In this document: positions 1 to 8,615 of the stretch, in pieces
How positions within the stretch are numbered: the stretch's first letter is position 1
How the letters are laid out: the number at the start of each line of letters is the position of its first letter
NCBI GenBank assembly: GCA_012511085.1
Contig: JAAZGU010000076.1
Span: 1 to 22,017 of the forward strand
From: Erysipelothrix sp.
Lineage (GTDB): Bacteria > Bacillota_I > Bacilli_A > Erysipelotrichales > Erysipelotrichaceae
DNA length: 22,017 nucleotides
Reading direction: 5' to 3'
Position numbers and translations under genes: made by a program
The notes under the pieces: model-generated
Database searches by the model: none
What the model was told of the DNA's origin: nothing
Seen by the model: the letters and a program-made list of their open reading frames with translations, nothing else

Positions 1-581
1 TCTGTACTACCAAGTCCCGAACCCATCAATTGGGCAGGAACAATGGCCTTAACCGGTACGAACAAGGTGTTGTCTTCTTCTTTAATGGGAAGTTTTTCAA
101 GCAGTGCTGGGTCGATATTCATAACAGATACTTGTGGATAGTCAAGCAACTGCAATCCTTGACCAAATGCTTTAACCAAGATCTTATCATCAGTTGATAA
201 CAGATTAAGGGTTTCATCGTCAAAATGAACCATGACATGGTTGATGCCTCCATGTTTACCGGTAACCACACCTTTACGATGCTTGCCATCACCGCTTTGG
301 ATAATTGCTTCATTGCCAACACAAGCCAAGATATTTAAAGCGGCATCTTCTCTTTCTTTTGGATTTTTCATACTAACGCCGGGCTCAATATGATCGCCAA
401 TCATATTCATGCACGGGTCACCAATTTTGGCATTATAAGCAATACCACCAACCGATGGGACAATCTTAGGACTGCCATCGCTGGAAACGCGATAACCTGG
501 TAATCGCATGGTTGGATGATGGATGACACCACTTACCGAAAGCATCACGCATTGGTCTTTATTTGTTTTTAATTGATTCAT
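1..581 (-). CDS. DUF4438-like protein, amino-terminal part (partial at window edge)
   Basis: The reverse strand stays open from an ATG at 581 to the window edge, giving 193 visible residues; the carboxyl end lies outside. The start is supported by GAAGGGAG a few bases upstream. Visible motifs are HHPTMRLPGYRVSSDG (21-36), VGGIAYN (44-50) and GDHIEPGVS (62-70), followed by a Gly/His-rich stretch with GKHGGINHVMVHF. I recognise these from memory as the pattern of the DUF4438 family, which has been structurally determined but, as far as I know, has no assigned biochemical function. There is no signal peptide or membrane segment, so it is probably cytosolic. It is divergent from the phosphodiesterase gene, with 86 bp between them. 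The reading frame is secure; the family name is only moderately so. Confidence 0.6.
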   Translation of the reverse strand, partial: MNQLKTNKDQCVMLSVSGVIHHPTMRLPGYRVSSDGSPKIVPSVGGIAYNAKIGDPCMNMIGDHIEPGVSMKNPKEREDAALNILACVGNEAIIQSGDGKHRKGVVTGKHGGINHVMVHFDDETLNLLSTDDKILVKAFGQGLQLLDYPQVSVMNIDPALLEKLPIKEEDNTLFVPVKAIVPAQLMGSGLGST

Positions 582-641
582 AATACACTCCCTTCGTGTT
601 TATAATATCAAATAATAAGCCCATTTACCTGAAATAAGGAG

Positions 642-647
642 TATAAT
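642..647 (+). promoter_or_regulatory. Possible -10 box for the phosphodiesterase-MATE unit
   Basis: A perfect TATAAT lies 20 bases before the ATG at 668, within the 86-bp divergent gap. No good -35 box is seen at 16-18 bp spacing, so this is a weak call resting on the hexamer and its position only. Confidence 0.35.
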
Positions 648-667
648 AAGTAAGAAATGAGGAAATT

Positions 668-1456
668 ATGATTTATATTTTGATTGGTATTGTTGTGATT
701 TTGTTAAGTTTGATTCCAACTCAGAAACGCAAAGATTTGACGTGGATGAAAGGTCATTCCTATCACCGTGGTAAATACACCCAGGACCAACGCATTGGTG
801 AAAATTCCAAAGCCGCGATTACATTGGCAATGGCTGATCAGCGTCCTGCTGAAATTGATGTGCGCATCACCAGCGACCAAGAACTTGTCGTATTTCACGA
901 TGCCTCCTTATTACGGATGTGCGGTGTGGATGCGCTGGTGGAAAGCTTAACCTTGAAAGAAGTGCAAGCTCATCCGCTCTCAGTGTCACAAGCGGCAATT
1001 CCAAGCCTCCAGGAGGTGCTTAAGCTAGTGGATGGTAGCATAGGGCTCATCATCGAAATTAAGCCAACCACACACATTGCCGCAACCTGCGAGGCATTAA
1101 TGGCACAACTTGAAAATTATAATGGCAACTATGCCATTTGTTCTTTTGACCCCTTTATTATAGGGTACTTTAAAAAACATTACCCACACGTGATCCGGGG
1201 ACAAATTATTCATAATTTCTTTAAAAATAAAGATTTAAGTTGGCTCAAGAAAGTCTTGTTGACAACCAATGGTTTCAACGGATGGACTCGCAATGACTAT
1301 TTAAGCCTTCATTATACAATGGTTCCTTATTATGCTTGGATGCGGTGGCTGAATGGTTTTATTTGCACGTGGACGATTTCAGATGTTGATATGTATAAAA
1401 AAATAGAAAAGAAAGTCGATCATATGATCATAGAGTTTATTAACGATGTTAAGTAG
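668..1456 (+). CDS. Membrane-anchored glycerophosphodiester phosphodiesterase family protein
   Basis: This 262-residue protein belongs to the GDPD family, TIM-barrel metal enzymes that hydrolyse glycerophosphodiesters to glycerol 3-phosphate and an alcohol. The catalytic signature is visible: H33-R34-G, ENS (45-47), E62-I-D64, H77-D in VFHD, and E130 in EIKP. An N-terminal hydrophobic stretch (about residues 2-17) is a probable membrane anchor or signal. The start is supported by GAGG before ATG 668. The end overlaps the MATE gene by 11 bp, so the two are very likely cotranscribed and translationally coupled. The natural substrate cannot be read from sequence; membrane lipid or teichoic-acid-derived phosphodiesters are possibilities by family. 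Confidence 0.88.
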   Translation: MIYILIGIVVILLSLIPTQKRKDLTWMKGHSYHRGKYTQDQRIGENSKAAITLAMADQRPAEIDVRITSDQELVVFHDASLLRMCGVDALVESLTLKEVQAHPLSVSQAAIPSLQEVLKLVDGSIGLIIEIKPTTHIAATCEALMAQLENYNGNYAICSFDPFIIGYFKKHYPHVIRGQIIHNFFKNKDLSWLKKVLLTTNGFNGWTRNDYLSLHYTMVPYYAWMRWLNGFICTWTISDVDMYKKIEKKVDHMIIEFINDVK

Positions 1457-2840
1457 TGTTAAGCAGTGGTTTTATAAAAATTTCAATCAAGACAATGAGA
1501 AACCTTTGTATCGTAAGGATCTCATTAAAAACACCATCAAAATCGCATGGCCTTCAGCAACGGAAGCTTTTTTAATTAGTGTGATTGGCGCTGTCGATAT
1601 GATGATGGTAGGCCGTTTAGGGAAAGAGGCGATTGCAGCGGTCGGCATCACGAATCAACCGAAATTCATTTTATTGGCGTCGATTCTAGCACTCAATATT
1701 GGGGTTACGGTAATCGTTTCGCGTCGAAAAGGGCAAGGTAATCGTGAACTTGCGAATCGGACGCTTCAAAATGCACTGCTTATTTCTTTGGTTTTAAGTG
1801 TGCTACTTAGTTTAATCGGGATTGTGTTTGCGCAACCCTTTTTAGAGCTTGCGGGTGCCGAAAGTGATTACATTCATTTATCGATTCAGTACTTGCAAAT
1901 TATCTTAGTTGGTAATATCTTTCTAGGATTGGCCTTAACCATCAATGCCGCGCAACGCGGTGTTGGGGCAACCTTCATTGCCATGAAAACCAATCTTATT
2001 GCCAATGGTATTAACGTTGTTTTAAACTATTTTTTGATTAATGGAATTTGGATTTTCCCGCGCCTTGAAGTGCAAGGGGCAGCAATCGCGACCACGATTG
2101 GGCATTTCTTTGCCTTTGTGATTGCGCTACGCTCCATCCTTAAAAAAGATTCTTATTTGCTTTTAAAACTTAAAGAGTTTTTTGTTGTGAGTAAGGATAC
2201 GGTGGCCTTATTAATTGATATCAGTAAATCAGCTTTTGTGGAACAGATCTTTTTACGCATCGGATTTTTAATGTACATCCGTGCGGTCGCCGGGCTTGGC
2301 ACTGTGGCGCTCGCCACGCACAACATCGTCACCAACATCATGATTATTTCGTTCTCACTGGGGGATGGACTTGCGGTCGCGAACTCATCTTTAACGGGTC
2401 AAAGTTTGGGTGCCAAACGTCCTGATTTGGCGATTGCTTACGGGCACATCTCACAGTCCATTGGTTTGATTGTGGCTTTGATCTTTAGTAGTGTCTTAAC
2501 ATTGTTTCGTCATCAAGTCATGTATCTGTTTACGGATGATATGGATTTAAATAATTTAGGCTCGCAGATGCTGATTGTGTTGGCAGTGATTATCCTATTT
2601 CAAATCATACAAGTTATCATCACGGGTGCTCTACGTGGGGCTGGGGATGTGCGTTTTGTGGCCTTGCTTTCACTCTTTAGTGTGACCTTTTTAAGGCCGT
2701 TTTTAACGTATTTATTTGCCTATGCCTTGCAGATGGGATTGCTGGGAGCTTGGGTTTCAGTGCTTGTCGATCAGATCATTCGCTTGCTCATAACACGAAA
2801 ACGATTTTTAGATGCGAAATGGACTTTAATCACGGTTTAA
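1446..2840 (+). CDS. MATE family multidrug/organic cation efflux transporter
   Basis: This is a 464-residue, strongly hydrophobic protein of the usual MATE length with roughly twelve predicted membrane segments. The family pattern is clear: an N-terminal IAWPSATEAFLISVIGAVDMMMVGRLG stretch (about 32-58, shown here only as landmark residues W34, P35, D51, G56), GVTVIVSRRKGQG near 94-106, the pseudo-repeat motif TTIGHFFAF, and the second-half GDGLAVANSSLTGQSLGAK. MATE proteins export cationic compounds using a Na+ or H+ gradient; the substrate here is unknown. The start overlaps the upstream gene by 11 bp and lacks a good Shine-Dalgarno, consistent with translational coupling. I see no terminator between its stop and the nifJ promoter. 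Confidence 0.9.
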   Translation: MLSSVKQWFYKNFNQDNEKPLYRKDLIKNTIKIAWPSATEAFLISVIGAVDMMMVGRLGKEAIAAVGITNQPKFILLASILALNIGVTVIVSRRKGQGNRELANRTLQNALLISLVLSVLLSLIGIVFAQPFLELAGAESDYIHLSIQYLQIILVGNIFLGLALTINAAQRGVGATFIAMKTNLIANGINVVLNYFLINGIWIFPRLEVQGAAIATTIGHFFAFVIALRSILKKDSYLLLKLKEFFVVSKDTVALLIDISKSAFVEQIFLRIGFLMYIRAVAGLGTVALATHNIVTNIMIISFSLGDGLAVANSSLTGQSLGAKRPDLAIAYGHISQSIGLIVALIFSSVLTLFRHQVMYLFTDDMDLNNLGSQMLIVLAVIILFQIIQVIITGALRGAGDVRFVALLSLFSVTFLRPFLTYLFAYALQMGLLGAWVSVLVDQIIRLLITRKRFLDAKWTLITV

Positions 2841-2886
2841 AGCATCCATTTGTTCAAAAATTAGCATGGTAATAATGTCACAAATG

Positions 2887-2902
2887 CGCTATAATTAAAG
2901 CG
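2887..2902 (+). promoter_or_regulatory. nifJ promoter -10 within an imperfect palindrome
   Basis: TATAAT at 2890-2895 sits 29 bases before the nifJ ATG and is followed by TAGGAGG (2914-2920). It lies inside CGCTATAATTAAAGCG (2887-2902), whose arms CGCT/AGCG and core TAATTA are self-complementary with one A:A mismatch pair. The -35 at the best spacing (TGGTAA, 2867-2872) is poor, which fits a promoter that needs or obeys a regulator. The operator idea is inference. Confidence 0.5.
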
Positions 2903-2924
2903 TTGAAAAGCTATAGGAGGAACT

Positions 2925-5900
2925 ATGTCCAAAAAATTTATGACAATGGATGGAAACACTGCAACCTCACATGTGGCATATGCTTTCACTGAAATTGCAG
3001 CAATCTATCCGATTACACCATCCTCAACAATGGCTGAATTAATTGATGCTTGGGCTTCGCAAGGGCGCAAGAATATTTTTAATTCAGTTGTTAAAGTTGT
3101 TGAAATGCAATCTGAAGCCGGAGCGGCCGGAGCAGTTCATGGGGCGCTACAAGGCGGAACGTTATCATCGACCTTTACAGCTTCACAAGGATTGCTGTTA
3201 ATGATACCTAACATGTACAAGTGGGTAGGGGAATTACTACCAGCTGTGATGCATGTTTCTGCACGTTCACTTGCGAGTCGTTCACTATCAATCTTTGGTG
3301 ACCACCAAGACGTCTATGCTGCACGTCAAACTGGGGTTGCCATGATTGCATCACATTCCGTGCAAGAGGCGATGGACTTAGCAGGTGTAGCACACCTAAG
3401 TGCAATTAAAGCAGCAGCTCCAATGCTACATTTCTTCGATGGATTTAGAACATCACATGAGATTCAAAAAATTGAAGTTCTAGATTATGAAGATTTAGCG
3501 AACTTATTGGATCGGGAAGCGTTGGCTGAATTTAGAGCGCGGGCGCTTAACCCACACACAAACCCTGTAACACGTGGTGGAGCAGAGAATGATGACATTT
3601 ACTTCCAAGGTCGGGAAGCACAAAACTTACATTACGCAAAAGTTGGTGATGTAATTGCTGAATACATGGAAGCAATCTCAAAATTGACAGGTCGTCATTA
3701 TGCACCATTTACATATTATGGTCATCCAGAAGCGGACCGCATCATTGTCGCGATGGGTTCGGTTACTGAGGCGGCTGCCGAAGTTATTGATGCCTTAAAT
3801 GAGCGTGGTGAAAAAGTTGGAATGATTAAAGTTCACCTCTATCGTCCATTTAGAGCAGACTTCCTAAAGACGGTCTTACCAAAATCAGTTAAGAAGATTG
3901 CGGTTCTGGATCGTACCAAAGAAGTTGGAAGTCATGAACCACTGTATATGGATATCAATGAAGCATTAAAAGGCTATCAAGACATTGAACTCATCATCGG
4001 TGGTCGTTACGGGCTATCTTCTAAAGATACCCAACCGGAAGACATTAAAGCTGTGTTTGATCACTTAAACAGTGAAAACCCATTCACAGGCTTTACCATT
4101 AGTATTGTGGATGATGTCACGCATCTTTCCTTGCCAGTGGATCCAACCTTTGAAATTAAGACTGATTACACATCATGCTTATTCTATGGTTTAGGTTCCG
4201 ATGGTACGGTATCCGCAAACCAAAACTCGATTCGAATCATTGGTGATAACACAGACTTGTATTCACAAGCCTACTTTGCTTATGACTCGAAAAAAGCAGG
4301 TGGAGCAACCCGCTCGAACTTACGATTTGGGAAATCACCGATTCGTTCAACCTATTACATTAATAAAGCAGACTTTATTTCTTGCTCATTGGATTCTTAC
4401 CTCTACAGATACGATATGATTCGTAACTTGAAACATGGTGGAACTTTCTTATTATCAACGTCTTACAAAGCTGAAGAGATGGAGAAACATCTACCAAAAC
4501 GGGTTAAGAAACAATTGGCAGAAAAAGAAGCTAAATTCTACATCATTGATGCCAACGCAATTGCGGAATCGATTGGTATGGGACGTCGTACCAACACGAT
4601 TCTTCAATCGTCATTCTTCGCATTGAACCCACAGATCTTACCTTATGAAGATGCAATTCAATACATGAAAGATGCAGCCGAACGTTCATACGGTCGAAAA
4701 GGTGAAGAAATTGTGCGTCTGAACCATCAAGCCATTGACATGGGTAAAGATGGTTTAGTTGAAGTTAACGTTGACCCAGCATGGGCTGACTTAGAACTTG
4801 GTAACACACGCAAGAGCACGGGTGATGAGTACTTTGACGAGTTTGTTACTGCAATCAACTCCCTTGAGGGTTATGATCTACCAGTCAGTGCGTTTTTAAA
4901 GCATGATGTCTTAGATGGTTCCATGCGAAATAACGTTGCTTACTTTGAGCATCGTAACATCGCTGTCCAAGTTCCAAAGTGGATTCCAGAAAACTGTATC
5001 CAATGCGGATTCTGTTCCTTTGTATGTCCACATGCAACGATTCGGACCTTCTTATTGGATGAAAATGAAATCAAGAATGCACCGATGGAATTTGAAACCT
5101 TAACACCCATGGGACGTGGTGTTGAAGGCCTGCAATATCGGGTCATGGTTTCACCTGACAACTGTGTCGGCTGTAGCCTATGTGTTGTTGAGTGTCCAGG
5201 TAAAGGTGGTAAGAAAGCGCTTGAAATGGTGGATGTCAATGAACAACTCCATGAGGCACCACTTGCCAACTACATGTACAAAGAAACACGTTACAAATCT
5301 GAATTCTTCCCAACCAACACCATTAAAGGTAGCCAGTTCTTGATGCCTTACTTTGAGGTATCGGGGGCTTGTGCCGGTTGTGGTGAGACACCGTATTATC
5401 GTTTAGTTACACAACTCTTTGGAAGTGACATGATGATTGCTAACGCAACAGGTTGTACCTCAATCTATTGTGGATCAACACCATCCTCACCCTTTGTTAC
5501 CGACAAGGACGGTAAAGGTGTGGCATGGGCCAACTCCCTCTTTGAAGACAATGCCGAATATGGCTTTGGTATGAAAGTTGCGCAAGATTATAAAGCACTT
5601 GAGTTGGTGAATCGCTTCGAAGCAGCGAAAGCTGACTTTGAACCGGAACTTCAAGCAGTTGTTGATCAATACATAGAAATTAAAAACAACCGTGAAGAAG
5701 AAAAAGAAGTTGCACCACAACTTGTTGAATTGCTTGAAAAATCAAAATCTCCATTAGCGGCAGAGCTCTTGGAAGATGCACGTGATTTTGTCAGCAAATC
5801 AGTATGGATTGTTGGTGGTGATGGTTGGGCCTACGACATTGGTTTTGGCGGCCTTGACCATGTAATCGCAAACAGCCTCGATGTTAACATCCTCATCTTG

Positions 5901-6437
5901 GATACAGAAGTGTACTCCAACACCGGTGGACAATCATCGAAAGCATCACAAGCAGCTTCGATTGCGAAGTTTACAGCGGGTGGTAAGACAACTGGTAAGA
6001 AAGACTTAGGTCTCATGGCGATGATGTATGGCCATGTGTACGTTGCTAGCATCGCAATGGGCGCTAATCGTGTCCAAACGATTCGTGCCCTTAAAGAAGC
6101 GGAAGCATACGATGGACCATCGGTCATTATTGCTTATTCACCATGTATCGAACATGGAATTAAAGGTGGTTTAGCGAATCATCAAATCACGCAAAAAGCA
6201 GCGGTTGAATGTGGATATTGGACCTTGTATCGTTACAACCCAGATAATGTTGAAAAACCATTAACGGTTGACTACGCAAGACCAGACTTCGACAAATTCC
6301 GTGACTTCGTAATGACTGAAACCCGTTATAACCAACTGCCAAATGCAAATCCATTTGAAGCAGAAGAACTGCTGAACAAAGCAGCAACGGATGCGAAGAG
6401 TCGCTTTGACCGCTTGATGAAGCTCGCAAGCGATTAA
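2925..6437 (+). CDS. nifJ: Pyruvate:ferredoxin (flavodoxin) oxidoreductase, single-chain
   Basis: At 1170 residues this has the full length of the homodimeric single-chain enzyme, which oxidatively decarboxylates pyruvate to acetyl-CoA and CO2 with reduction of ferredoxin or flavodoxin in anaerobes. The N-terminal half carries the pyruvate-binding domains (YPITPSS near 28-34). A ferredoxin-like insert has two [4Fe-4S] motifs: C691, C694, C697, C701 and C747, C750, C753, C757. The proximal cluster ligands are C816, C819, C844 and C1074, matching the family spacing. The thiamine diphosphate site is GDGW with NTGGQ further on. ATG 2925 is preceded by TAGGAGG. It has its own promoter and a strong terminator, so it is probably monocistronic. 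The SUF operon in the same window could supply its clusters. Confidence 0.97.
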   Translation: MSKKFMTMDGNTATSHVAYAFTEIAAIYPITPSSTMAELIDAWASQGRKNIFNSVVKVVEMQSEAGAAGAVHGALQGGTLSSTFTASQGLLLMIPNMYKWVGELLPAVMHVSARSLASRSLSIFGDHQDVYAARQTGVAMIASHSVQEAMDLAGVAHLSAIKAAAPMLHFFDGFRTSHEIQKIEVLDYEDLANLLDREALAEFRARALNPHTNPVTRGGAENDDIYFQGREAQNLHYAKVGDVIAEYMEAISKLTGRHYAPFTYYGHPEADRIIVAMGSVTEAAAEVIDALNERGEKVGMIKVHLYRPFRADFLKTVLPKSVKKIAVLDRTKEVGSHEPLYMDINEALKGYQDIELIIGGRYGLSSKDTQPEDIKAVFDHLNSENPFTGFTISIVDDVTHLSLPVDPTFEIKTDYTSCLFYGLGSDGTVSANQNSIRIIGDNTDLYSQAYFAYDSKKAGGATRSNLRFGKSPIRSTYYINKADFISCSLDSYLYRYDMIRNLKHGGTFLLSTSYKAEEMEKHLPKRVKKQLAEKEAKFYIIDANAIAESIGMGRRTNTILQSSFFALNPQILPYEDAIQYMKDAAERSYGRKGEEIVRLNHQAIDMGKDGLVEVNVDPAWADLELGNTRKSTGDEYFDEFVTAINSLEGYDLPVSAFLKHDVLDGSMRNNVAYFEHRNIAVQVPKWIPENCIQCGFCSFVCPHATIRTFLLDENEIKNAPMEFETLTPMGRGVEGLQYRVMVSPDNCVGCSLCVVECPGKGGKKALEMVDVNEQLHEAPLANYMYKETRYKSEFFPTNTIKGSQFLMPYFEVSGACAGCGETPYYRLVTQLFGSDMMIANATGCTSIYCGSTPSSPFVTDKDGKGVAWANSLFEDNAEYGFGMKVAQDYKALELVNRFEAAKADFEPELQAVVDQYIEIKNNREEEKEVAPQLVELLEKSKSPLAAELLEDARDFVSKSVWIVGGDGWAYDIGFGGLDHVIANSLDVNILILDTEVYSNTGGQSSKASQAASIAKFTAGGKTTGKKDLGLMAMMYGHVYVASIAMGANRVQTIRALKEAEAYDGPSVIIAYSPCIEHGIKGGLANHQITQKAAVECGYWTLYRYNPDNVEKPLTVDYARPDFDKFRDFVMTETRYNQLPNANPFEAEELLNKAATDAKSRFDRLMKLASD

Positions 6438-6448
6438 TAATTAACTTA

Positions 6449-6479
6449 AATCAGGGTGCCATGGCACTCTGATTTTTTT
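6449..6479 (+). terminator. Rho-independent terminator of nifJ
   Basis: AATCAGGGTGCC and GGCACTCTGATT form a 12-bp arm pair with one G-T wobble, separated by AT, and are followed by a run of T. It begins 12 bases after the nifJ stop. Confidence 0.93.
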
Positions 6480-6614
6480 ATTGCGAAAAAGTCAGAAGCC
6501 GCACATGAATAACAAGACAAAACATGATAATCTTGTTATGATATCAATGGTGAACGATTTGTATTCTTAGGGATTTTTAAATCAAGTAACTATAATATAA
6601 GAAAAGGTGAACGC

Positions 6615-8615
6615 ATGCGAATCGGATTATTCAGTGACACATATTTGCCTGATATTAATGGCGTTGCGATTTCAGTCTACACGCTACAACAAGCGCTCAT
6701 GGAACAGGGTCATGAGGTCTTTGTGATTACGACCCACCATAGCTTGTTAGCCATAGAATACGAGGACAATGTCTTACGATTGCCAGGTTTTGAACTTAAA
6801 AAACTCTATGGTTACGTTTTTACGACACCGGTCCAAATCCGTGCCTTCATGCACGTGCGTGATATGAAGTTGGATATCATCCACGCCCACACCGAGTTTG
6901 GGGTTGGTATGTTTGCGCATATCTGTGGTAAGATGCTTAAATTACCAATTGCATTAACCTACCATACGACCTATGAGGATTACACGCATTACATCAACAA
7001 ATACAACATCAAAGCCATTGATAAATTTGCGAAGTCATCAGTTATTAAAATAAGTCGCATCTTCGCTTCATCGAGTCGTGTGATTATTGCGCCATCACAA
7101 AAAACAAAGGAAATGTTGTTGCGTTATGGTATCACCCGTGAAATCAAAGTCATTCCCACCGGGCTTGACCTTGACCGCTTTAATCCCCACAACAAAAACA
7201 CTGAAAAAATTAAACAGTTTCGTGAACAAATGCAAGTTAAGGATCATGAACAACTTTTAATTTTCATTGGACGGTTAGCGAAAGAAAAAAGCGTTGATGA
7301 TGTGATTGAAGGGTTTGCCTTGTTAAAGGCAAAACGTAACGATGTGAAACTTGTCATCGTTGGTGGTGGACCATCCGAAGCTGATTTAAAAGCCTTGGTC
7401 CAAGCCCTTCGTTTAGAAAATGATGTGATATTCTTTGGGAAAGTAAACAGTGAAGATGTGCCTTGTGCTTATCATATGGCGGATGCTTTTATTTCAGCGT
7501 CCACAACTGAAACTCAAGGCTTAACTTATATCGAAGCCTTGGCGAGTGGCTTGGTTGTTTTTGCCCGCGATGACGAGGCTATTAGTTCCATCATCAAGCA
7601 AGGCGAAAATGGCTACCTCTTTGACGATGTCGAAACTTTAGCCCAGCAATTGGATGAGTACCTAGCCCTAGATTTAGAACAGAAAGCAAAAATACGAGCA
7701 CATGCTCAAGAAGCGGTACAGGTTTACAGCAAAGCAAACTTTGCGAAAAGTGTGTTGTCAGCTTATGAATTGGCACAAGAAATTTACATGTCTGCGTATA
7801 CAATTGAATCAATGAAACAAGTTAATGGTCATGTGATTGTGCATCTAAAGAACCGCTACGATCACATCGATGTGGAATTGTTGGAGGAAACGGTGGTGGA
7901 AAAAGCCTTGATTGAAACAAAAATGGTAACAAAAGATGAATTAAGTGAGCTGTTGGAAGATGAAAAATTATCCAAAGCCTATAAAAAATGCATCGTTAAA
8001 CTTGCGAGTCGGGATTTAAGCCACAAAGAGCTTCATGATTTCTTAATGGATGATCCGTATTTAAACATGCACCAACTTGAATCACTCTTGGATATTTTGG
8101 AGCGTCAAGGATTAATTGACGATAAACAATTAGCAACAATGATTATTACTTCAATGCAAGAGAAATTGTATGGCAAACATAAAGTTATGAACAAATTGCG
8201 CGATCGCGGCATTGCGGATGAATTAATCGCATCCCATTTTGACGATTTCGATGACAAACTAGAAAGTAAGCGTGCGCATGCGCTTGCCATCGAGCTGCAA
8301 GGTAAAGTGAATGACGTGTCAGTCATCGCTAAAAAAGAGAAACTTAAAAAGCGGCTTGTGTATCGTGGTTATGATGTTAGAATTGCACAAGCTGCTGTCA
8401 ATATGCTTAATTACGATGTTGAAGCTCAACAGGAACTTGAAAATTGTGCGAAGTTAGCGCAAAAACAACTCGTGCAATTTAAAAGACGTACCTTTAAAGA
8501 TAAGTATGATAAAAGAAAAAGATTATCCTATGCGCTTGCGAAAAAAGGATTTAAATTTGATATGATTAATGAAGTTATTGGACAGTTAGAAAGTGAAGGA
8601 CAGTTAGATGATTAA
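6615..8615 (+). CDS. GT4 glycosyltransferase fused to a full-length RecX-like domain
   Basis: This 666-residue protein joins two unrelated modules. Residues 1 to about 390 are a GT4/GT-B glycosyltransferase: MRIGLFSDTYLPDINGVA at the start, GRLAKEKSVDDVIEGF near 221-236, and the nucleotide-sugar EX7E motif E299/E307. Its closest resemblance, from memory, is to diacylglycerol glucosyltransferases that make membrane glycolipids. Residues about 395-666 match RecX in order and length: an N-terminal strand region, then three repeats of the three-helix type, e.g. KLASRDLSHKELHDFL, LERQGLIDDKQLA, KLRDRGIADELI, KRLVYRGYD and ALAKKGFKFDMI. RecX modulates RecA filaments. No stop, SD or good start lies at the junction, although M392 is an internal methionine. 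ATG 6615 follows AAAAGGTGA. The end overlaps yhaM by 8 bp. Domain assignments are firm; the combined role is unknown. Confidence 0.88.
   Translation: MRIGLFSDTYLPDINGVAISVYTLQQALMEQGHEVFVITTHHSLLAIEYEDNVLRLPGFELKKLYGYVFTTPVQIRAFMHVRDMKLDIIHAHTEFGVGMFAHICGKMLKLPIALTYHTTYEDYTHYINKYNIKAIDKFAKSSVIKISRIFASSSRVIIAPSQKTKEMLLRYGITREIKVIPTGLDLDRFNPHNKNTEKIKQFREQMQVKDHEQLLIFIGRLAKEKSVDDVIEGFALLKAKRNDVKLVIVGGGPSEADLKALVQALRLENDVIFFGKVNSEDVPCAYHMADAFISASTTETQGLTYIEALASGLVVFARDDEAISSIIKQGENGYLFDDVETLAQQLDEYLALDLEQKAKIRAHAQEAVQVYSKANFAKSVLSAYELAQEIYMSAYTIESMKQVNGHVIVHLKNRYDHIDVELLEETVVEKALIETKMVTKDELSELLEDEKLSKAYKKCIVKLASRDLSHKELHDFLMDDPYLNMHQLESLLDILERQGLIDDKQLATMIITSMQEKLYGKHKVMNKLRDRGIADELIASHFDDFDDKLESKRAHALAIELQGKVNDVSVIAKKEKLKKRLVYRGYDVRIAQAAVNMLNYDVEAQQELENCAKLAQKQLVQFKRRTFKDKYDKRKRLSYALAKKGFKFDMINEVIGQLESEGQLDD

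Noticed and set aside
2867..2890. Rex (redox repressor) site upstream of nifJ
   Set aside because: Only one TCACAA half site is present, with no matching TTGTGA arm at the right distance.
4940..6127. Several open frames on the reverse strand inside nifJ
   Set aside because: They are antisense shadows of a strongly conserved coding frame, without ribosome sites or recognisable products.
6511..6545. Fur-like site and AACAAGA/TCTTGTT inverted repeat before the glycosyltransferase-RecX gene
   Set aside because: Only one TGATAAT half is present, the partner half is wrong, and the inverted repeat is short and A/T-rich.
7760..7800. Frameshift or missed stop between glycosyltransferase and RecX parts
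   Set aside because: The frame is continuous through a plausible linker with no stop, ribosome site or compensating frame change, so a real fusion is favoured.
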